A DNA stretch of 64,000 nt from Nitrospira sp. CR1.3 (GTDB lineage: Bacteria; Nitrospirota; Nitrospiria; Nitrospirales; Nitrospiraceae), in assembly GCA_014055525.1 (NCBI GenBank), contig WIAH01000017.1, positions 1 through 64,000 on the forward strand. Reading direction: 5' to 3'. Made by a program: the position numbers and the translations under genes. This document shows, in pieces, positions 8,397 through 18,643 of the stretch. The notes under the pieces are model-generated. The model saw only the letters and a list, made by a program, of their open reading frames with translations, was not told the DNA's origin and did not search any database. Each line of letters begins with the position of its first letter. Positions within the stretch are counted from its first letter, which is position 1.

Positions 8397-8483
8397 TGTA
8401 AAGTTTGAAAGTCTGAAAGTTGAAAGGTCGAATGCCGCATCCCATGCACTGTATGAAGTTCCCAACTTGTAACTGTGTTTTAC
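8397..8483 (-). repeat. Stop-anchored imperfect inverted repeat between mlaF and mlaD
   Basis: On the minus strand this begins at the TAA stop of the ATPase gene. One arm holds AAGTTGGGAACTTC; the other is a run of AACTTTCA-like units ending AAACTTTAC. The arms are roughly complementary across about 25 bases and flank about 30 unpaired bases. It lies inside the operon, so it may form a stem in the mRNA. See the similar arrays near 54589, 60990 and 62262. Confidence 0.5.
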
Positions 8484-9247
8484 GCCACGCTCGCTTCCCG
8501 GTTGAAAAACTGCCGCACCCAGGAATTCTCCGAATGGTCCCGCAGTTCCTGGGGTTTTCCTTCCGCGATGATCTTTTTCGTCTGCTTATCCAGCATGATA
8601 ACCCGGTCGGCAATCGCCTCGATGCTCGGGAGTTCGTGGGTCACCACCACGAATGTGATCTTCAGATTCGCGGCGATGCTGATAATCAGCTGGTCCAATT
8701 CAGCCGACGTGATGGGATCGAGACCCGCCGAAGGTTCGTCCAGAAACAGGATGGGGGGGTCCAGCGCCATGGCGCGGGCGATGGCGGCGCGCTTTCTCAT
8801 GCCGCCGCTGATTTCGTCCGGCAGCTTGTAGGCCGCCTGTCCCAGTCCGACCAGCTGCAGCTTCATCAGAGCGATACGATCGATGGCGTCGTCCGGCAAG
8901 TCGGTGTACTCCTCCAGAGGCAGGCGCACGTTTTCCAGCAGACTCATTGACCCGAATAAAGCCCCTTGCTGATACATCACGCCGATCCTGGTCAGGATCT
9001 TCAGCCTCTGAGGACCTTCAGCCGACACGATGTCTTCGCCTTCGATGAGGATCGATCCCTGTAGCGGTCGGTACAGACCGATCATATGTTTCAGCAGAGT
9101 GCTCTTGCCCGACCCGGACCCGCCGAGGATCACGAACACTTCGCCAGGATAGACGTCGAACGAGAGATCATCGAGCAGGATTTTTCCATCGTAGCCCGCC
9201 GTGAAATGTCTCACTCGTATGATCGGTGTCCGGACTGAAGCGTCCAT
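8480..9247 (-). CDS. mlaF: ABC transporter ATPase of Mla-type lipid system
   Basis: The 255-residue ATPase has Walker A GGSGSGKST (residues 42-50), signature EISGGMRKRAAIARA, Walker B ILFLDEPSAGLDP and the switch His in VVTHEL. The signature ISGGM and the following KR are typical of MlaF. It powers lipid movement with the permease encoded just upstream (10 bases apart) and the MCE protein downstream. Confidence 0.94.
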   Translation of the reverse strand: MDASVRTPIIRVRHFTAGYDGKILLDDLSFDVYPGEVFVILGGSGSGKSTLLKHMIGLYRPLQGSILIEGEDIVSAEGPQRLKILTRIGVMYQQGALFGSMSLLENVRLPLEEYTDLPDDAIDRIALMKLQLVGLGQAAYKLPDEISGGMRKRAAIARAMALDPPILFLDEPSAGLDPITSAELDQLIISIAANLKITFVVVTHELPSIEAIADRVIMLDKQTKKIIAEGKPQELRDHSENSWVRQFFNREASVA

Positions 9248-9257
9248 GCCGCGTCCC

Positions 9258-10394
9258 TTAAATGCCGAGATAGTAGAAGATCACCGCGAACACTCCGTCG
9301 ACGAGTGTGATGAGCACCAGGCCGCTGACGACAGCCCTGGTCGTGGAGTCTCCCACGGCGCTGGCCCCGCTTTTCGTCTGAAGACCGCGCAGACACCCGA
9401 TCGCCGCGACGACGATGCCGAAGACGAAGGATTTGCTGAGCCCGCCCACCATGTCGCCCACCGTCACCGCCGATTTCACCTGGATGATGTAGGTCACCAG
9501 CGGAAATCCGAGAGACAGCATGACCACCGCCCCGCCGATGAGGCCGAGAAACCCGGCCCAGACTGCGAGCAGCGGCGTCATAGCCACGGCGGCGATCACG
9601 CGGGGAACGACCAGAAAACCGACCGGCTCCAATCCCATGGTGGTCAGCGCATCCAGTTCCTCGCTCACCTTCATGGTTCCCAATTCTGCGGCAAAGGCCG
9701 AGCCGGACCGCCCGGCCAGAATGATGGCGGTCAGCAGCGGGCCCAGTTCGCGCAGCATGGAAAGGCCGATCAAGTTGGCGACATAGATGTCGGCGCCGAA
9801 CTGGCGCATGGGAATGGCGGATTGAAACGCCATGATGAGTCCCAGGAGAAAGCCGAGCAGCGCCACGATCGGCAGCGCATTGGCTCCCGCAAGCTCGGCC
9901 GTCACCAACGCGTCTTTCCAACGAACGAGGCCCGGGTGTCTGAGCGCCCGTCCCAATGCCATGCACAGCTCGCCCACGAATGCGATGAGGGTCACGATAT
10001 CGTTCCGCAACATCAGAGCCGCGCGCCCGATCTGCTCAACCAGCGAAGCGGCCGGCGCGGGCGGATCCGGGTTCTGGCCGTCGGTCCGCCCGTACATGTC
10101 GAGGAGCGCCTGGTAGGCGGGATCGAGAGACCGGATCTCACAGGTTGCCCGGCGGCCGCTCTGGCGGCGGCGAAGCTCCAGCAGCAAGGCGGCCCCTGCT
10201 CCGTCGCAATAGGTCAGCCGCGTCGCGTCGACGATCAACCGGCGCGGGTTCGTCTCTTCGAGAAGTCTGAGAGCGGTTCGCCAGGCTTCGCCGGCCGTGT
10301 GGGAATCCAGCGGACCGTTGATGGAAAAGACAAGGTCGTCTTCCGACGAGGGTAACGCCTGGAGAACGCTCTGTGCCGTCTCTGCGGATCTCAT
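9258..10394 (-). CDS. mlaE: MlaE-family permease with N-terminal STAS domain
   Basis: The 378-residue protein has a STAS-like domain at about 10-110 (LIVDATRLTYCDGAGAALLL) fused to an MlaE permease from about 125 on, with LGFLLGLIMAFQSA, LGPLLTAIILAGRSGSAFAAELG and TMKVSEELDAL, which are hallmark motifs. In E. coli the STAS role belongs to a separate protein, MlaB; here the two are one chain. A longer frame reaches 10586, but it overlaps the divergent channel gene, and the ATG at 10394 with an upstream GGAG fits the STAS start. Confidence 0.9.
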   Translation of the reverse strand: MRSAETAQSVLQALPSSEDDLVFSINGPLDSHTAGEAWRTALRLLEETNPRRLIVDATRLTYCDGAGAALLLELRRRQSGRRATCEIRSLDPAYQALLDMYGRTDGQNPDPPAPAASLVEQIGRAALMLRNDIVTLIAFVGELCMALGRALRHPGLVRWKDALVTAELAGANALPIVALLGFLLGLIMAFQSAIPMRQFGADIYVANLIGLSMLRELGPLLTAIILAGRSGSAFAAELGTMKVSEELDALTTMGLEPVGFLVVPRVIAAVAMTPLLAVWAGFLGLIGGAVVMLSLGFPLVTYIIQVKSAVTVGDMVGGLSKSFVFGIVVAAIGCLRGLQTKSGASAVGDSTTRAVVSGLVLITLVDGVFAVIFYYLGI

Positions 10395-10567
10395 AGGAGA
10401 GCGGATCTCCCAATTCGGCAGGGAAGGATTGTACGAGAGAGTCCGGCGGCGATTCAACCGTTCAAGCGGGCTGACAGCCCGGGGCGGCGCGGTCGGCGGA
10501 GAGCCGATGGCCTTCGGCATTCGACCTGCCGCGCAGAGGATTGACGGCGGATGAGCAGGTGGATACA

Positions 10568-13066
10568 GTGTGGCCCGCCATGCCATCGTCCGAGCGCAGC
10601 AGGCCTCTGCATCGTCGCGTCAGCTTCGCAGGGAGATTACCGATTCCCTCCCTGGCTCCTGCAAAGTTTTCCCCCTGGACCGGTATTCTGCTCGCCCTGC
10701 TCCTTGCCGGTCTGTCATCGCCGGTCAATGCGCAGCTGCCTGTTCAACTACCAGGACCTTCGAACGGCACCGGCGCGGAAACGGACAAGTCGAAAGCCTC
10801 TCCCAAGAATTCTGCGCCCCCGCAATCGGTGATCGCGGATCTCCAGGCCAAACTGGCAGCCGCTGAAAAGGAGCTTAAGGCGACGAGTTCCCCCGCCCAA
10901 CAGGGTGCGGGCACGCCCCCAGGAGTGCCGGAGAGCGAAGTGCTCGAACGGCAAGCGCTGCTCCAGCGACTCGTGCGCGCCTATGAACGGGAAATCGACC
11001 ATCACAAGCTGCTCCAGCAGGCCCGTGAGCGGCGTCAGGAGGCCGAACGGCGTATCGCCGAATGGAAGGAGTTCCCTACCCCTCCTCCCTATTCCGTCTT
11101 GATGCTGGACGAGCTTCGCGACTCCGCCCGGTCGGCCGCGCTGACGATTGAAGGGCTGCAGGCCAAACTTGCGCTGGCGGAAGGGTTCTCCGAGCGGGCG
11201 CAGCAGACGCTTGTTGCCTCGGAAAAGCAGATGCGCCAGACGTCGGAAGCATTGGAGGCGGTCCGGGAATCGCCCGAGAAAGCCCGGCTGATTTGGGCGC
11301 ATGATCTTTCGCGCCTGCGCTACCGCGTTGCCGCCGCCACCGCGACGATGACGGAGGTGTCCAGAAAACAGATCCAGGAAGAGCGGGACGAAATGCGCCA
11401 GCGGGCTCTTCTTCTCGAGCGCCAAATCCGGACGGCGGAGCGGTCAGTCCGGTTCAGCGAGCAAGACCTCGACAAAATCAAGAAACAGCTCGACGCCGAC
11501 GCGCAGGCGCTTGAAGCGGAAATTGCGCGAGCCCTCGTGGAGCACCCAGCGCGACGGCAGGCCATGGAGTCGGCGACTGCGCGGCTTCGCGCGGCCCGCT
11601 CAGCGCAGCCTCCGACCGTCTCTCAATCGAGCAAGCAGGGCGGCCGGATGGCAGAACTGACGGACCGCGCAGAACTCAGGCGGCTGCAATTCGATAATCT
11701 GAATCTGCGAATCGACATGCTCAGGCACCTGCTCGACGTCACAGAGCGGGCTCGCCGATTTTGGGAAATTCGTTTCGCCGCAGCCCAGACGGATGATCCT
11801 CAGCAATCCCGCGAGGCCTACGACAAAGTCGCGCCGCTGCTCCAGACGCTTCATGCCTCGCGGGGCTACCTGCACCAGCAGAACGACCTGCTGATGGCCC
11901 AACTCGGCGAACTGGAAGCCCAACTGGAGGAAACTGTTTCCCCCGCGCGCGCGGCTCATCTGCGGGAGATGTTCGAGGCCTACCGGCAGCGTGAAGGCCT
12001 GTACCGCCGGATGCTCCCTCGCATCGATCAATTCGCGCAACTGATCGAGCGCTGGAAAACCGAGTTCGAGCAACGACAGCGCGTCATGCCGCTTCCCGCC
12101 AGGATCCAACAGTGGACAGATGTGAGCTCCGACACGATCGGCCAAATCTGGAACTTCGAATTGTTCGCAGCGGAAGACACCATTGAAGTCGACGGCCAGC
12201 AGATCACCGGCCGTCGCAGCATCACCGTCGGCAAAGTCCTTCGGGCCCTCGCCATTCTGATCATCGGCTACTGGGTCTGTTCATTCATTGCCAGACTGGC
12301 CGAGCGTCTGGCGGTGAAACGTTTCGGCATTGACAGCAACCTCGCCAACATCCTGCGCCAGTGGATGATGGTTCTGCTGTTTGCCGTTCTGCTCGTCATC
12401 AGTCTGGTCTCCGTCAAGATTCCCCTCACGGTCTTCGCCTTCCTCGGAGGAGCGCTGGCCATCGGCGTCGGCTTCGGCACGCAGAACCTGCTCAAGAACT
12501 TCATCAGCGGAATCCTGTTGTTGATCGAGCGCCCGCTGCGGCTGGGGGACCTGATCGAGATCGACGGAGTGCGTGGACGCGTGACTCACATTGGATTTCG
12601 CTCTTCCACGATCCGCGACGGCACCGGGATGGAGATGTTCGTTCCCAACAGCAATCTTCTTGAACGAAATCTGAACAACTGGACCTTCTCGACGGCCAGG
12701 ACCCGCTTCACGCTCCGTGTGGGCGTGGCCTACGGATCATCGGCCGACCAGGTGCGCGACGTATTGCTGGAAGAGGCCGACCGCCATGAACAGGTGCTCA
12801 AGCACCCATCGCCGCAGGTCTTGTTGAACGACTTCGGCGACAACACCCTCCTGTTCGACCTGCGATTCTGGCTCGACATCGCGTCAGATGTCGATGCGGA
12901 AGTCGTGGCCAGCGACCTGCGCTTCATGATCGAGAAAAGTTTCAACGAAGCCGGCATCGCCTTCGCCTATCCGCAGCGTGACGTGCATCTGAATACGGCT
13001 CAGCCGTTGCACGTGCAGGTGGTCGAATCTCCGCGCGAAGCCGGCAACCTGGAGGGTCATCGGTAG
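10568..13066 (+). CDS. Large mechanosensitive channel (MscS superfamily, MscK-like)
   Basis: The roughly 832-residue protein has a signal peptide ending VNAQ, a long periplasmic coiled-coil region, transmembrane helices in the last third and a C-terminal MscS core with FLGGALAIGVGFGTQNLLKNFISGI, the glycine/alanine-rich pore helix, then the cytosolic beta domain (GVRGRVTHIGFRSSTIRDG, VPNSNLLE). Such channels release solutes on osmotic downshock. The frame can begin with TTG at 10541; GTG 10568, preceded by AGGTGG, is preferred, and ATG 10580 is possible. It diverges from mlaE. Confidence 0.9.
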   Translation: MWPAMPSSERSRPLHRRVSFAGRLPIPSLAPAKFSPWTGILLALLLAGLSSPVNAQLPVQLPGPSNGTGAETDKSKASPKNSAPPQSVIADLQAKLAAAEKELKATSSPAQQGAGTPPGVPESEVLERQALLQRLVRAYEREIDHHKLLQQARERRQEAERRIAEWKEFPTPPPYSVLMLDELRDSARSAALTIEGLQAKLALAEGFSERAQQTLVASEKQMRQTSEALEAVRESPEKARLIWAHDLSRLRYRVAAATATMTEVSRKQIQEERDEMRQRALLLERQIRTAERSVRFSEQDLDKIKKQLDADAQALEAEIARALVEHPARRQAMESATARLRAARSAQPPTVSQSSKQGGRMAELTDRAELRRLQFDNLNLRIDMLRHLLDVTERARRFWEIRFAAAQTDDPQQSREAYDKVAPLLQTLHASRGYLHQQNDLLMAQLGELEAQLEETVSPARAAHLREMFEAYRQREGLYRRMLPRIDQFAQLIERWKTEFEQRQRVMPLPARIQQWTDVSSDTIGQIWNFELFAAEDTIEVDGQQITGRRSITVGKVLRALAILIIGYWVCSFIARLAERLAVKRFGIDSNLANILRQWMMVLLFAVLLVISLVSVKIPLTVFAFLGGALAIGVGFGTQNLLKNFISGILLLIERPLRLGDLIEIDGVRGRVTHIGFRSSTIRDGTGMEMFVPNSNLLERNLNNWTFSTARTRFTLRVGVAYGSSADQVRDVLLEEADRHEQVLKHPSPQVLLNDFGDNTLLFDLRFWLDIASDVDAEVVASDLRFMIEKSFNEAGIAFAYPQRDVHLNTAQPLHVQVVESPREAGNLEGHR

Positions 13067-13158
13067 GACGGAACACTGCTCCAGGTCGGCGACGCGGCTG
13101 ACACCCCGCCGGCACTGGATGAGCCAGCCTCGGGAGCGCTATTGCAGGCCATTCACGT

Positions 13159-14187
13159 ATGCTCCTGCGGAAACCACCTCCGTTCCACACTGCGCTCTCG
13201 TTGCACGCGCTGGCTATCGCGTTTCTCTCTCCCGCTTTGGGATTCGACTGGGTTCCGACCGACAAGGAGATGGCCAGGTACCGGGAGAGTTGGAATCCCC
13301 CGACCCACGGCACCTCCTTCACCTCCAGTGCGGACGTGGCCCGCAAGGGCCAGTGGTATGTCAGGATGTACGTGCAAGGGCAGATCGGTTCCGGCCAGTT
13401 TGAAAACAATCCGTCTTCGAAGACGACAGCGTCCCCGTTCAGCCCGGATGCTGTGGCGCCCGCCGCCATCCTTTACTACGGACTGACGCGCCATGTGAGC
13501 GTTGGGCTCGGAATGTCATGGATCTACTGGCGCTCGGACCATCCAAATGCGGAAGGAAGAACATCCGGAGGGGGAATCGGCCCGACGAGTCTGGTCCTCA
13601 AGTACCGGCCGATCGTGCAAAATCCCGATTCCTGGCGTCCGTCGATTTCGCTCTATACGAAAGTGTCGTTACCGACCAACCGGTGGTTCGGCACACCGGA
13701 AATTCCCGGAGGATTCACCCCCCTGTCGCGCGTTCCCTCGAGCCGGTTCGAAGCGGCGGCGCTGACGGAAGGTCTGCTCTTTCGGAAAAATCTCGAACCC
13801 TTCCGAATCAGCGGCAACCTGTTCTATTCATACAATCTGCCGGGAGCGGGATCGGAGTCGGGCGTCACGGTCTACGGCGGAGACTTGATCAACACTCACC
13901 TGGCGCTCGAGCATGTCCTGAACGAGCACACCGGCCTCGGTTATCTGCTGGAACTCACTACGCTCCATCAACTTTCCACGAGACTGGACGGGCATCCCAC
14001 AAATACCACGCCGGCCAGCTTCTGGCTTCTCGGACTCCAGCCTGGCCTTGAATACACATTTTCACGTTATGAATCGGGGGCGAAGTTGGTGAGCGCAATC
14101 GGTGTCATGTTCACGATCGCAGGACAAAACGATATCCGCGCCATCTACCCAAACGTCAGCTTTAAGTATTTTTTCGACCAGAATTGA
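13159..14187 (+). CDS. Predicted outer-membrane beta-barrel (MetA/phenol-pathway-like transporter)
   Basis: The 342-residue protein has an N-terminal signal peptide (to about residue 28, PALG-FDW) and alternating strands throughout: GLTRHVSVGLGMSW, PTSLVLKYRP, NLFYSYNLPG, HTGLGYLLEL, GLEYTFSRYESGA. It ends in a strand YPNVSFKYFFDQN with aromatic residues near the terminus, as in outer-membrane barrels. No specific ligand is visible. It lies downstream of the MscS-type channel but with a 92-base gap. Confidence 0.7.
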   Translation: MLLRKPPPFHTALSLHALAIAFLSPALGFDWVPTDKEMARYRESWNPPTHGTSFTSSADVARKGQWYVRMYVQGQIGSGQFENNPSSKTTASPFSPDAVAPAAILYYGLTRHVSVGLGMSWIYWRSDHPNAEGRTSGGGIGPTSLVLKYRPIVQNPDSWRPSISLYTKVSLPTNRWFGTPEIPGGFTPLSRVPSSRFEAAALTEGLLFRKNLEPFRISGNLFYSYNLPGAGSESGVTVYGGDLINTHLALEHVLNEHTGLGYLLELTTLHQLSTRLDGHPTNTTPASFWLLGLQPGLEYTFSRYESGAKLVSAIGVMFTIAGQNDIRAIYPNVSFKYFFDQN

Positions 14188-14214
14188 AGACAGGATGCCC
14201 GGAGTCTCCGGCCC

Positions 14215-14742
14215 CTATTGACCGAGTTCGCCTTTCACCTCGTCCGGCGTGAAGGGCATGTAGTTGGCGTCCACTACGCTTTCCCACACCCCGTCGTGTG
14301 TGGAACTCAGCCCCCATCCTCGGACGTACACCATCTTCAGAATCGGTTCCTTCCCCGGCCCCACGCCCGCCACGCGACCAACGACGGTCATGTCCGCCCA
14401 ATGGCGATGCGAGGAGGGAAAGCTCTGATGATCGCCGACAACAACCCAATACCAGCCGCCTTCGGGATCATTCACGCTTGGCGGGAGTTGGGGACGGTAA
14501 TCCTGGTCGAGCGGTCTGTTCTTGACGTGCAGCCACAAGGATCCCTCCTTGGTCTGCTCCTCCAGGATGACGGCGCCCATCACCACAAGCCGGCCCCGAT
14601 AGACTTCGGGCGCCGACGTGAGCGCGGCGAGCGTGACGTTGGGCGTGGCTTCGCGCAGATATTTCCTCGGCACAGGGCTGCAGCCGAGGCTGACGCAGAG
14701 CGCCAAAAGAAGAATGAGGTCGCCCAAGAGGTTTCTCGTCAT
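14215..14742 (-). CDS. Slp-family outer membrane lipoprotein
   Basis: The 175-residue lipoprotein has lipobox SLGC (Cys21) and the Slp pattern: VPRKYLREATPNVTLAALT, then YRGRLVVMGAVILEEQTKEG and a PLDQDYRPQLPPS segment. Slp proteins are outer-membrane lipoproteins whose E. coli members are induced by starvation and acid. A GGGAGACAG site precedes the ATG. It is convergent with the barrel gene and downstream of another lipoprotein on its strand. Confidence 0.85.
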   Translation of the reverse strand: MTRNLLGDLILLLALCVSLGCSPVPRKYLREATPNVTLAALTSAPEVYRGRLVVMGAVILEEQTKEGSLWLHVKNRPLDQDYRPQLPPSVNDPEGGWYWVVVGDHQSFPSSHRHWADMTVVGRVAGVGPGKEPILKMVYVRGWGLSSTHDGVWESVVDANYMPFTPDEVKGELGQ

Positions 14743-14818
14743 CTGTCTCCCGCGGTCGATGCACAGTCCGCGCGCCGCCGGCGAGGCCTCCGACCGGCCC
14801 TGCAGCCGTTTCTCCTGC

Positions 14819-15403
14819 TCATATTGCGCCCGCCGCCTTCGCGTCCTTTATGAATTGTTCGATGCAGTCCGTGATGCCGCTCTTGATGAGCAACCCGCTT
14901 TTCATCCAGTATTTCGGCTGCTGTTGGTCCGACCGGCAGGAGGAGGTGAACGGCGGTCCTTCTTTCCGCCCGACATAGAAGGTCACTCCGATGTAAAACC
15001 GTTGATCCTGTTCGCCGACATAATCGAGAAAGAAATGCTCGATCTTTCCCGAAACGATTCTCTCGGAATTCGGTTTTAGCTCGTATCCGGCAAAGGCCAA
15101 CTCGGCCTTGACCGCATTGGTGAAGAATACACCGATTTCCGGCGAGAGATAGAGGGCCTCCACATCGCGACTGCTCGATTCTACTTCCCGTTTCTTCATC
15201 AATCCGGTCGGATGGCCGCTATACGCGAAGGTATCGACCTGAACCGGCCCGTTTCCCTTCATCACCGTGGAAGGCTGATAGTCCAGATACAGCACGCGAG
15301 GACAACCGCCTGTCAGGACTGCGACTGCCAGGAATGCGGCGCCTTGCCATCGAAGCGCTGGGCTAATGGACCAATTCAGTTTCACACCGTGATCAGAGGG
15401 CAA
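14819..15403 (-). CDS. Lipoprotein, unknown function
   Basis: The protein of up to 194 residues has a hydrophobic signal segment and lipobox LTGGC (Cys34 from the TTG at 15403). A GTG at 15385 is an equally plausible start; neither has a clear ribosome binding site. The mature domain contains IGVFFTNAVKAELAFAGYEL and a later YIGVTFYVGRKEG strand, a layout like YajG-type lipoproteins. A C-terminal Cys pair (SSCRSD, TDCIEQF) could form a disulfide in the periplasm. Confidence 0.72.
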   Translation of the reverse strand: MPSDHGVKLNWSISPALRWQGAAFLAVAVLTGGCPRVLYLDYQPSTVMKGNGPVQVDTFAYSGHPTGLMKKREVESSSRDVEALYLSPEIGVFFTNAVKAELAFAGYELKPNSERIVSGKIEHFFLDYVGEQDQRFYIGVTFYVGRKEGPPFTSSCRSDQQQPKYWMKSGLLIKSGITDCIEQFIKDAKAAGAI

Positions 15404-15535
15404 CGCAAGGGAGCAGGAATGCGCGAGAGACTACGGAGAGACGGCCCGCCTGTCAATAGCAAAGACGTCCGCGCTGGATCCATTGGAGACAGAGTCTTAA
15501 GAGAATGCGGCGGGAAAATAGTCTCTGGTGCGCGC

Positions 15536-18500
15536 CTAGGAGTGGGGAAGCGGCCTGGATTCTGCCACTCGCGTACGCATGCGTAGGAAACGCAGACGCA
15601 TTCGATCGAGGTAAAGATAGACGACGGGGGTTGTGTAGAGCGTCAGCAATTGACTGACGAGCAAGCCACCGACGATGGCGATGCCGAGAGGCCGGCGCAG
15701 CTCCGACCCCACACCCGTGCCCAGTGCCAGCGGCAGGGCTCCGAAGAGGGCAGCCATGGTGGTCATCATGATCGGCCTGAAGCGCAGCAGGCAGGCCTCA
15801 TAGATGGCCTCCTCCGGACGCTTCCGGTCCTTCCGCTCCGCGTCTAAAGCAAAATCGATCATCATGATGGCATTCTTCTTGACGATCCCGATGAGCAGAA
15901 TGATACCAATGAGGGCGATCATGCTGAGCTCCGTCTTGAAGAGCAGCAGTGCGAGCAAGGCCCCGACACCGGCCGACGGTAGCGTCGAGAGAATCGTCAG
16001 CGGATGGACATAGCTTTCGTAGAGAATTCCCAAGACGATGTAAACCGTGAGCAGCGCGGCCATAATGAGCAGAGGCTGGCTCTCGACCGAGGCCTGAAAG
16101 GCCTTGGCCGCACCCTGGAAACTGCCCCGAACGCCCGCCGGCAGCCCGATCTCGCTCATCGACTTTTCTATGGCCTGCACGGCTTGGCCCAGCGACACGC
16201 CGGGGGCCATGTTGAATGAGAGTGTCACGCCGGGTAACTGACCTTGGTGATTGACCAACAGGAGCGTGTTCGTCGGTTCATAGCGCGCCACGGCGCTCAG
16301 CGGAACCTGCGCACCAGCCGGCGACCGCACGTAGATTTCCTGCAGGGTTGAAGGGCTCTGCCAGTATTGCGGCGCGACCTCCATCACCACGTGATACTGG
16401 TTGAGCGGGGTATACAGGATGGAAACCTGGCGTTGGCCGAACGCATCGTACAGCGTGTCATCAATCAGTTGCGGACTCAGACCGAGCCGCGCGGCGGTGC
16501 TGCGATCGAAAACCACCAGCGACTGGAGCCCCTTGTCCTGCTGGTCGCTGTTCACGTCGGTGATTTCGCTGAGCGTGCGTAACTGGCGTTCTACCCGGGG
16601 CGCCCAGGTATTCAGCTCGGCCAGATCGACGCTCTGAAGCGTGTACTGGTATTGCGCGCTGCTGGCTCGGCCGCCGATGCGCAAATCCTGAATGGCCTGC
16701 AGGACCGTCGGCGCGCCCGGCACCTTGGCCAGCTTGGGACGCAGACGCGCGATCACTTGATCCACGCTGATCTGCCGCTCATGGAGGGGTTTCAATCCGA
16801 TGAACATGCGGCCGGCATTCGTATTGCCGCTGACACCGCCGCCGCTGAATCCGGTAACCGTGTCGACCGCCGGATCGTTCTTGATGATATCGACGACTTC
16901 CATGAGCTTCTGACGCATGGCCTGAAACGAAATATCCTGCGCAGCTTGAATGTTCCCGAACATGCGTCCCGTATCCTGCTGGGGGAAAAATCCCTTGGGG
17001 ATGGCGGTGTAAAGATAGCCGCTCAAGACCATGGTTGCGAGCGTGAGGACCAGTATGCTCCGCGGATGGCGCAGCACCCAGGTGAGACTTCGAGCATATC
17101 CGTCGCGCATGCCTTCGAAGAACCGCTCGGCAATGCGGTAGCACGTCCCATGAGACCGGCCTGGTTCGGGCTTCAGCACCCTCGCGCACATCATGGGGGT
17201 CGTGGTGAGTGAAACAACAAGAGAGACGAGAATGGCCACACAGAGGGTGACGGCGAATTCTCGGAACAATCGGCCCATCATGCCGCCCATGAACAGGATC
17301 GGAACGAAGACGGCAACGAGCGACAAGGTCATCGATAAGACGGTAAATGTGATCTCCTTCGCACCGCGCAGCGCGGCTTGGAACGGAGGCATACCCTGTT
17401 CGCGATAGCGGCTGATGTTCTCCAGAACCACGATCGCATCGTCCACCACGAATCCCGCTGCGATCGTTAATGCCATCAGCGAAAGATTGTCGAGGCTATA
17501 CCCGAAGAGGTACATCACCCCGAACGTGCTGATCAGCGACACCGGCACTGCAACGCAGGGAATGAGCGTGGCACGGACATCGCGGAGAAACAGGAAGACG
17601 ACCAGAACCACGAGGAGCACGGAAATAGCCAGCGTCCGTTCGACGTCATGCAGGGACGCGCGAATGACCGGGGTGCGATCGACGACGACCGAGAGCGTCA
17701 TACTGCCTGGTATGGACGCTTGCAGCTGTGGAATCATCGCCTTCACACGGTCGACAGTCTCAATGATATTCGCGCCCGGCTGCCGGTTGATGATGAGGAG
17801 GACGGCCGGCGTCCCGTTCGACAATCCTGTGGTCCGCAGATCCTCGACTGAATGTTCTACCGTCGCGACGTCCGCCAGCCGCACCGCGCGTCCATTCCGG
17901 TAGCTGACGATCAACGGCAGATAGTCCTCCACGTCATGGAGCTGATCGTTCGTCCTGATCTCCCACGTACGTGTCCCGTCGGAGAGCTGACCCTTCGGAC
18001 GATTCACGTTGGTGCTACTGAGCACCTGGCGGACCTCGCCCAGCCCGATCCCATACTTGTTCAGTGCCGTTGGATTCAGATCGACCCGCACGGCGGGAAG
18101 CGAGCCGCCTCCCACGTAGACCTGGCCCACCCCTTCAATTTGCGACAGTTTTTGCTGCAGGATGCTGGAGGCGACATCGTACATGCGGCCGCGGCTCACA
18201 AGATCAGAGGTCAGCGAAAAGATAAGAATCGGCGCATCGGCGGGATTGATTTTGCGATACGTAGGCCTGTTCGGCAGGTTGGCCGGCAGCTCGCTGCGTG
18301 CGGCCATGATCGCCGCCTGGACGTCTCGCGCCGCACCGTCGATGTCGCGGCTCAACTCAAACTGCAGCGTGATATTGGAGGAGCCGAGCATGCTCGTGGA
18401 GGTCATCTCCGTCACACCGGCGATACGCGTGAACTGGTGTTCGAGCGGAGCCGCCACCGAGGTCGCCATGGTTTCCGGGCTCCCGCCCGGCAGAGTGGCG

Positions 18501-18643
18501 GACACGTTGATCGTGGGAAACTCGACTTGCGGGAGGGCGGCGACAGGAAGAAACCGAAAGGCCACCATGCCGACCAGCGTGACGCCGAGGGTCAGCAAGG
18601 TCGTGGCAACCGGACGCTGGATACACGTCGCCGAAATGTTCAT
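15536..18643 (-). CDS. mdtC: RND multidrug efflux permease, MdtC-like
   Basis: The 1035-residue protein is full length for the HAE1 RND family with twelve transmembrane helices and two large periplasmic loops. The TM4 proton-relay pair is present ([16 protein letters not shown]). The second inner-membrane half has [20 protein letters not shown] and [14 protein letters not shown]. Its ATG overlaps the stop of the preceding RND gene. Two different RND subunits encoded side by side is the MdtBC arrangement, in which they form a mixed trimer. Confidence 0.92.
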   Translation of the reverse strand: MNISATCIQRPVATTLLTLGVTLVGMVAFRFLPVAALPQVEFPTINVSATLPGGSPETMATSVAAPLEHQFTRIAGVTEMTSTSMLGSSNITLQFELSRDIDGAARDVQAAIMAARSELPANLPNRPTYRKINPADAPILIFSLTSDLVSRGRMYDVASSILQQKLSQIEGVGQVYVGGGSLPAVRVDLNPTALNKYGIGLGEVRQVLSSTNVNRPKGQLSDGTRTWEIRTNDQLHDVEDYLPLIVSYRNGRAVRLADVATVEHSVEDLRTTGLSNGTPAVLLIINRQPGANIIETVDRVKAMIPQLQASIPGSMTLSVVVDRTPVIRASLHDVERTLAISVLLVVLVVFLFLRDVRATLIPCVAVPVSLISTFGVMYLFGYSLDNLSLMALTIAAGFVVDDAIVVLENISRYREQGMPPFQAALRGAKEITFTVLSMTLSLVAVFVPILFMGGMMGRLFREFAVTLCVAILVSLVVSLTTTPMMCARVLKPEPGRSHGTCYRIAERFFEGMRDGYARSLTWVLRHPRSILVLTLATMVLSGYLYTAIPKGFFPQQDTGRMFGNIQAAQDISFQAMRQKLMEVVDIIKNDPAVDTVTGFSGGGVSGNTNAGRMFIGLKPLHERQISVDQVIARLRPKLAKVPGAPTVLQAIQDLRIGGRASSAQYQYTLQSVDLAELNTWAPRVERQLRTLSEITDVNSDQQDKGLQSLVVFDRSTAARLGLSPQLIDDTLYDAFGQRQVSILYTPLNQYHVVMEVAPQYWQSPSTLQEIYVRSPAGAQVPLSAVARYEPTNTLLLVNHQGQLPGVTLSFNMAPGVSLGQAVQAIEKSMSEIGLPAGVRGSFQGAAKAFQASVESQPLLIMAALLTVYIVLGILYESYVHPLTILSTLPSAGVGALLALLLFKTELSMIALIGIILLIGIVKKNAIMMIDFALDAERKDRKRPEEAIYEACLLRFRPIMMTTMAALFGALPLALGTGVGSELRRPLGIAIVGGLLVSQLLTLYTTPVVYLYLDRMRLRFLRMRTRVAESRPLPHS

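Noticed and set aside
9201-10355. 384-residue plus-strand frame opposite the Mla permease
   Set aside because: His/Gln/Arg-rich composition typical of a shadow frame; the minus-strand permease has clear family motifs.
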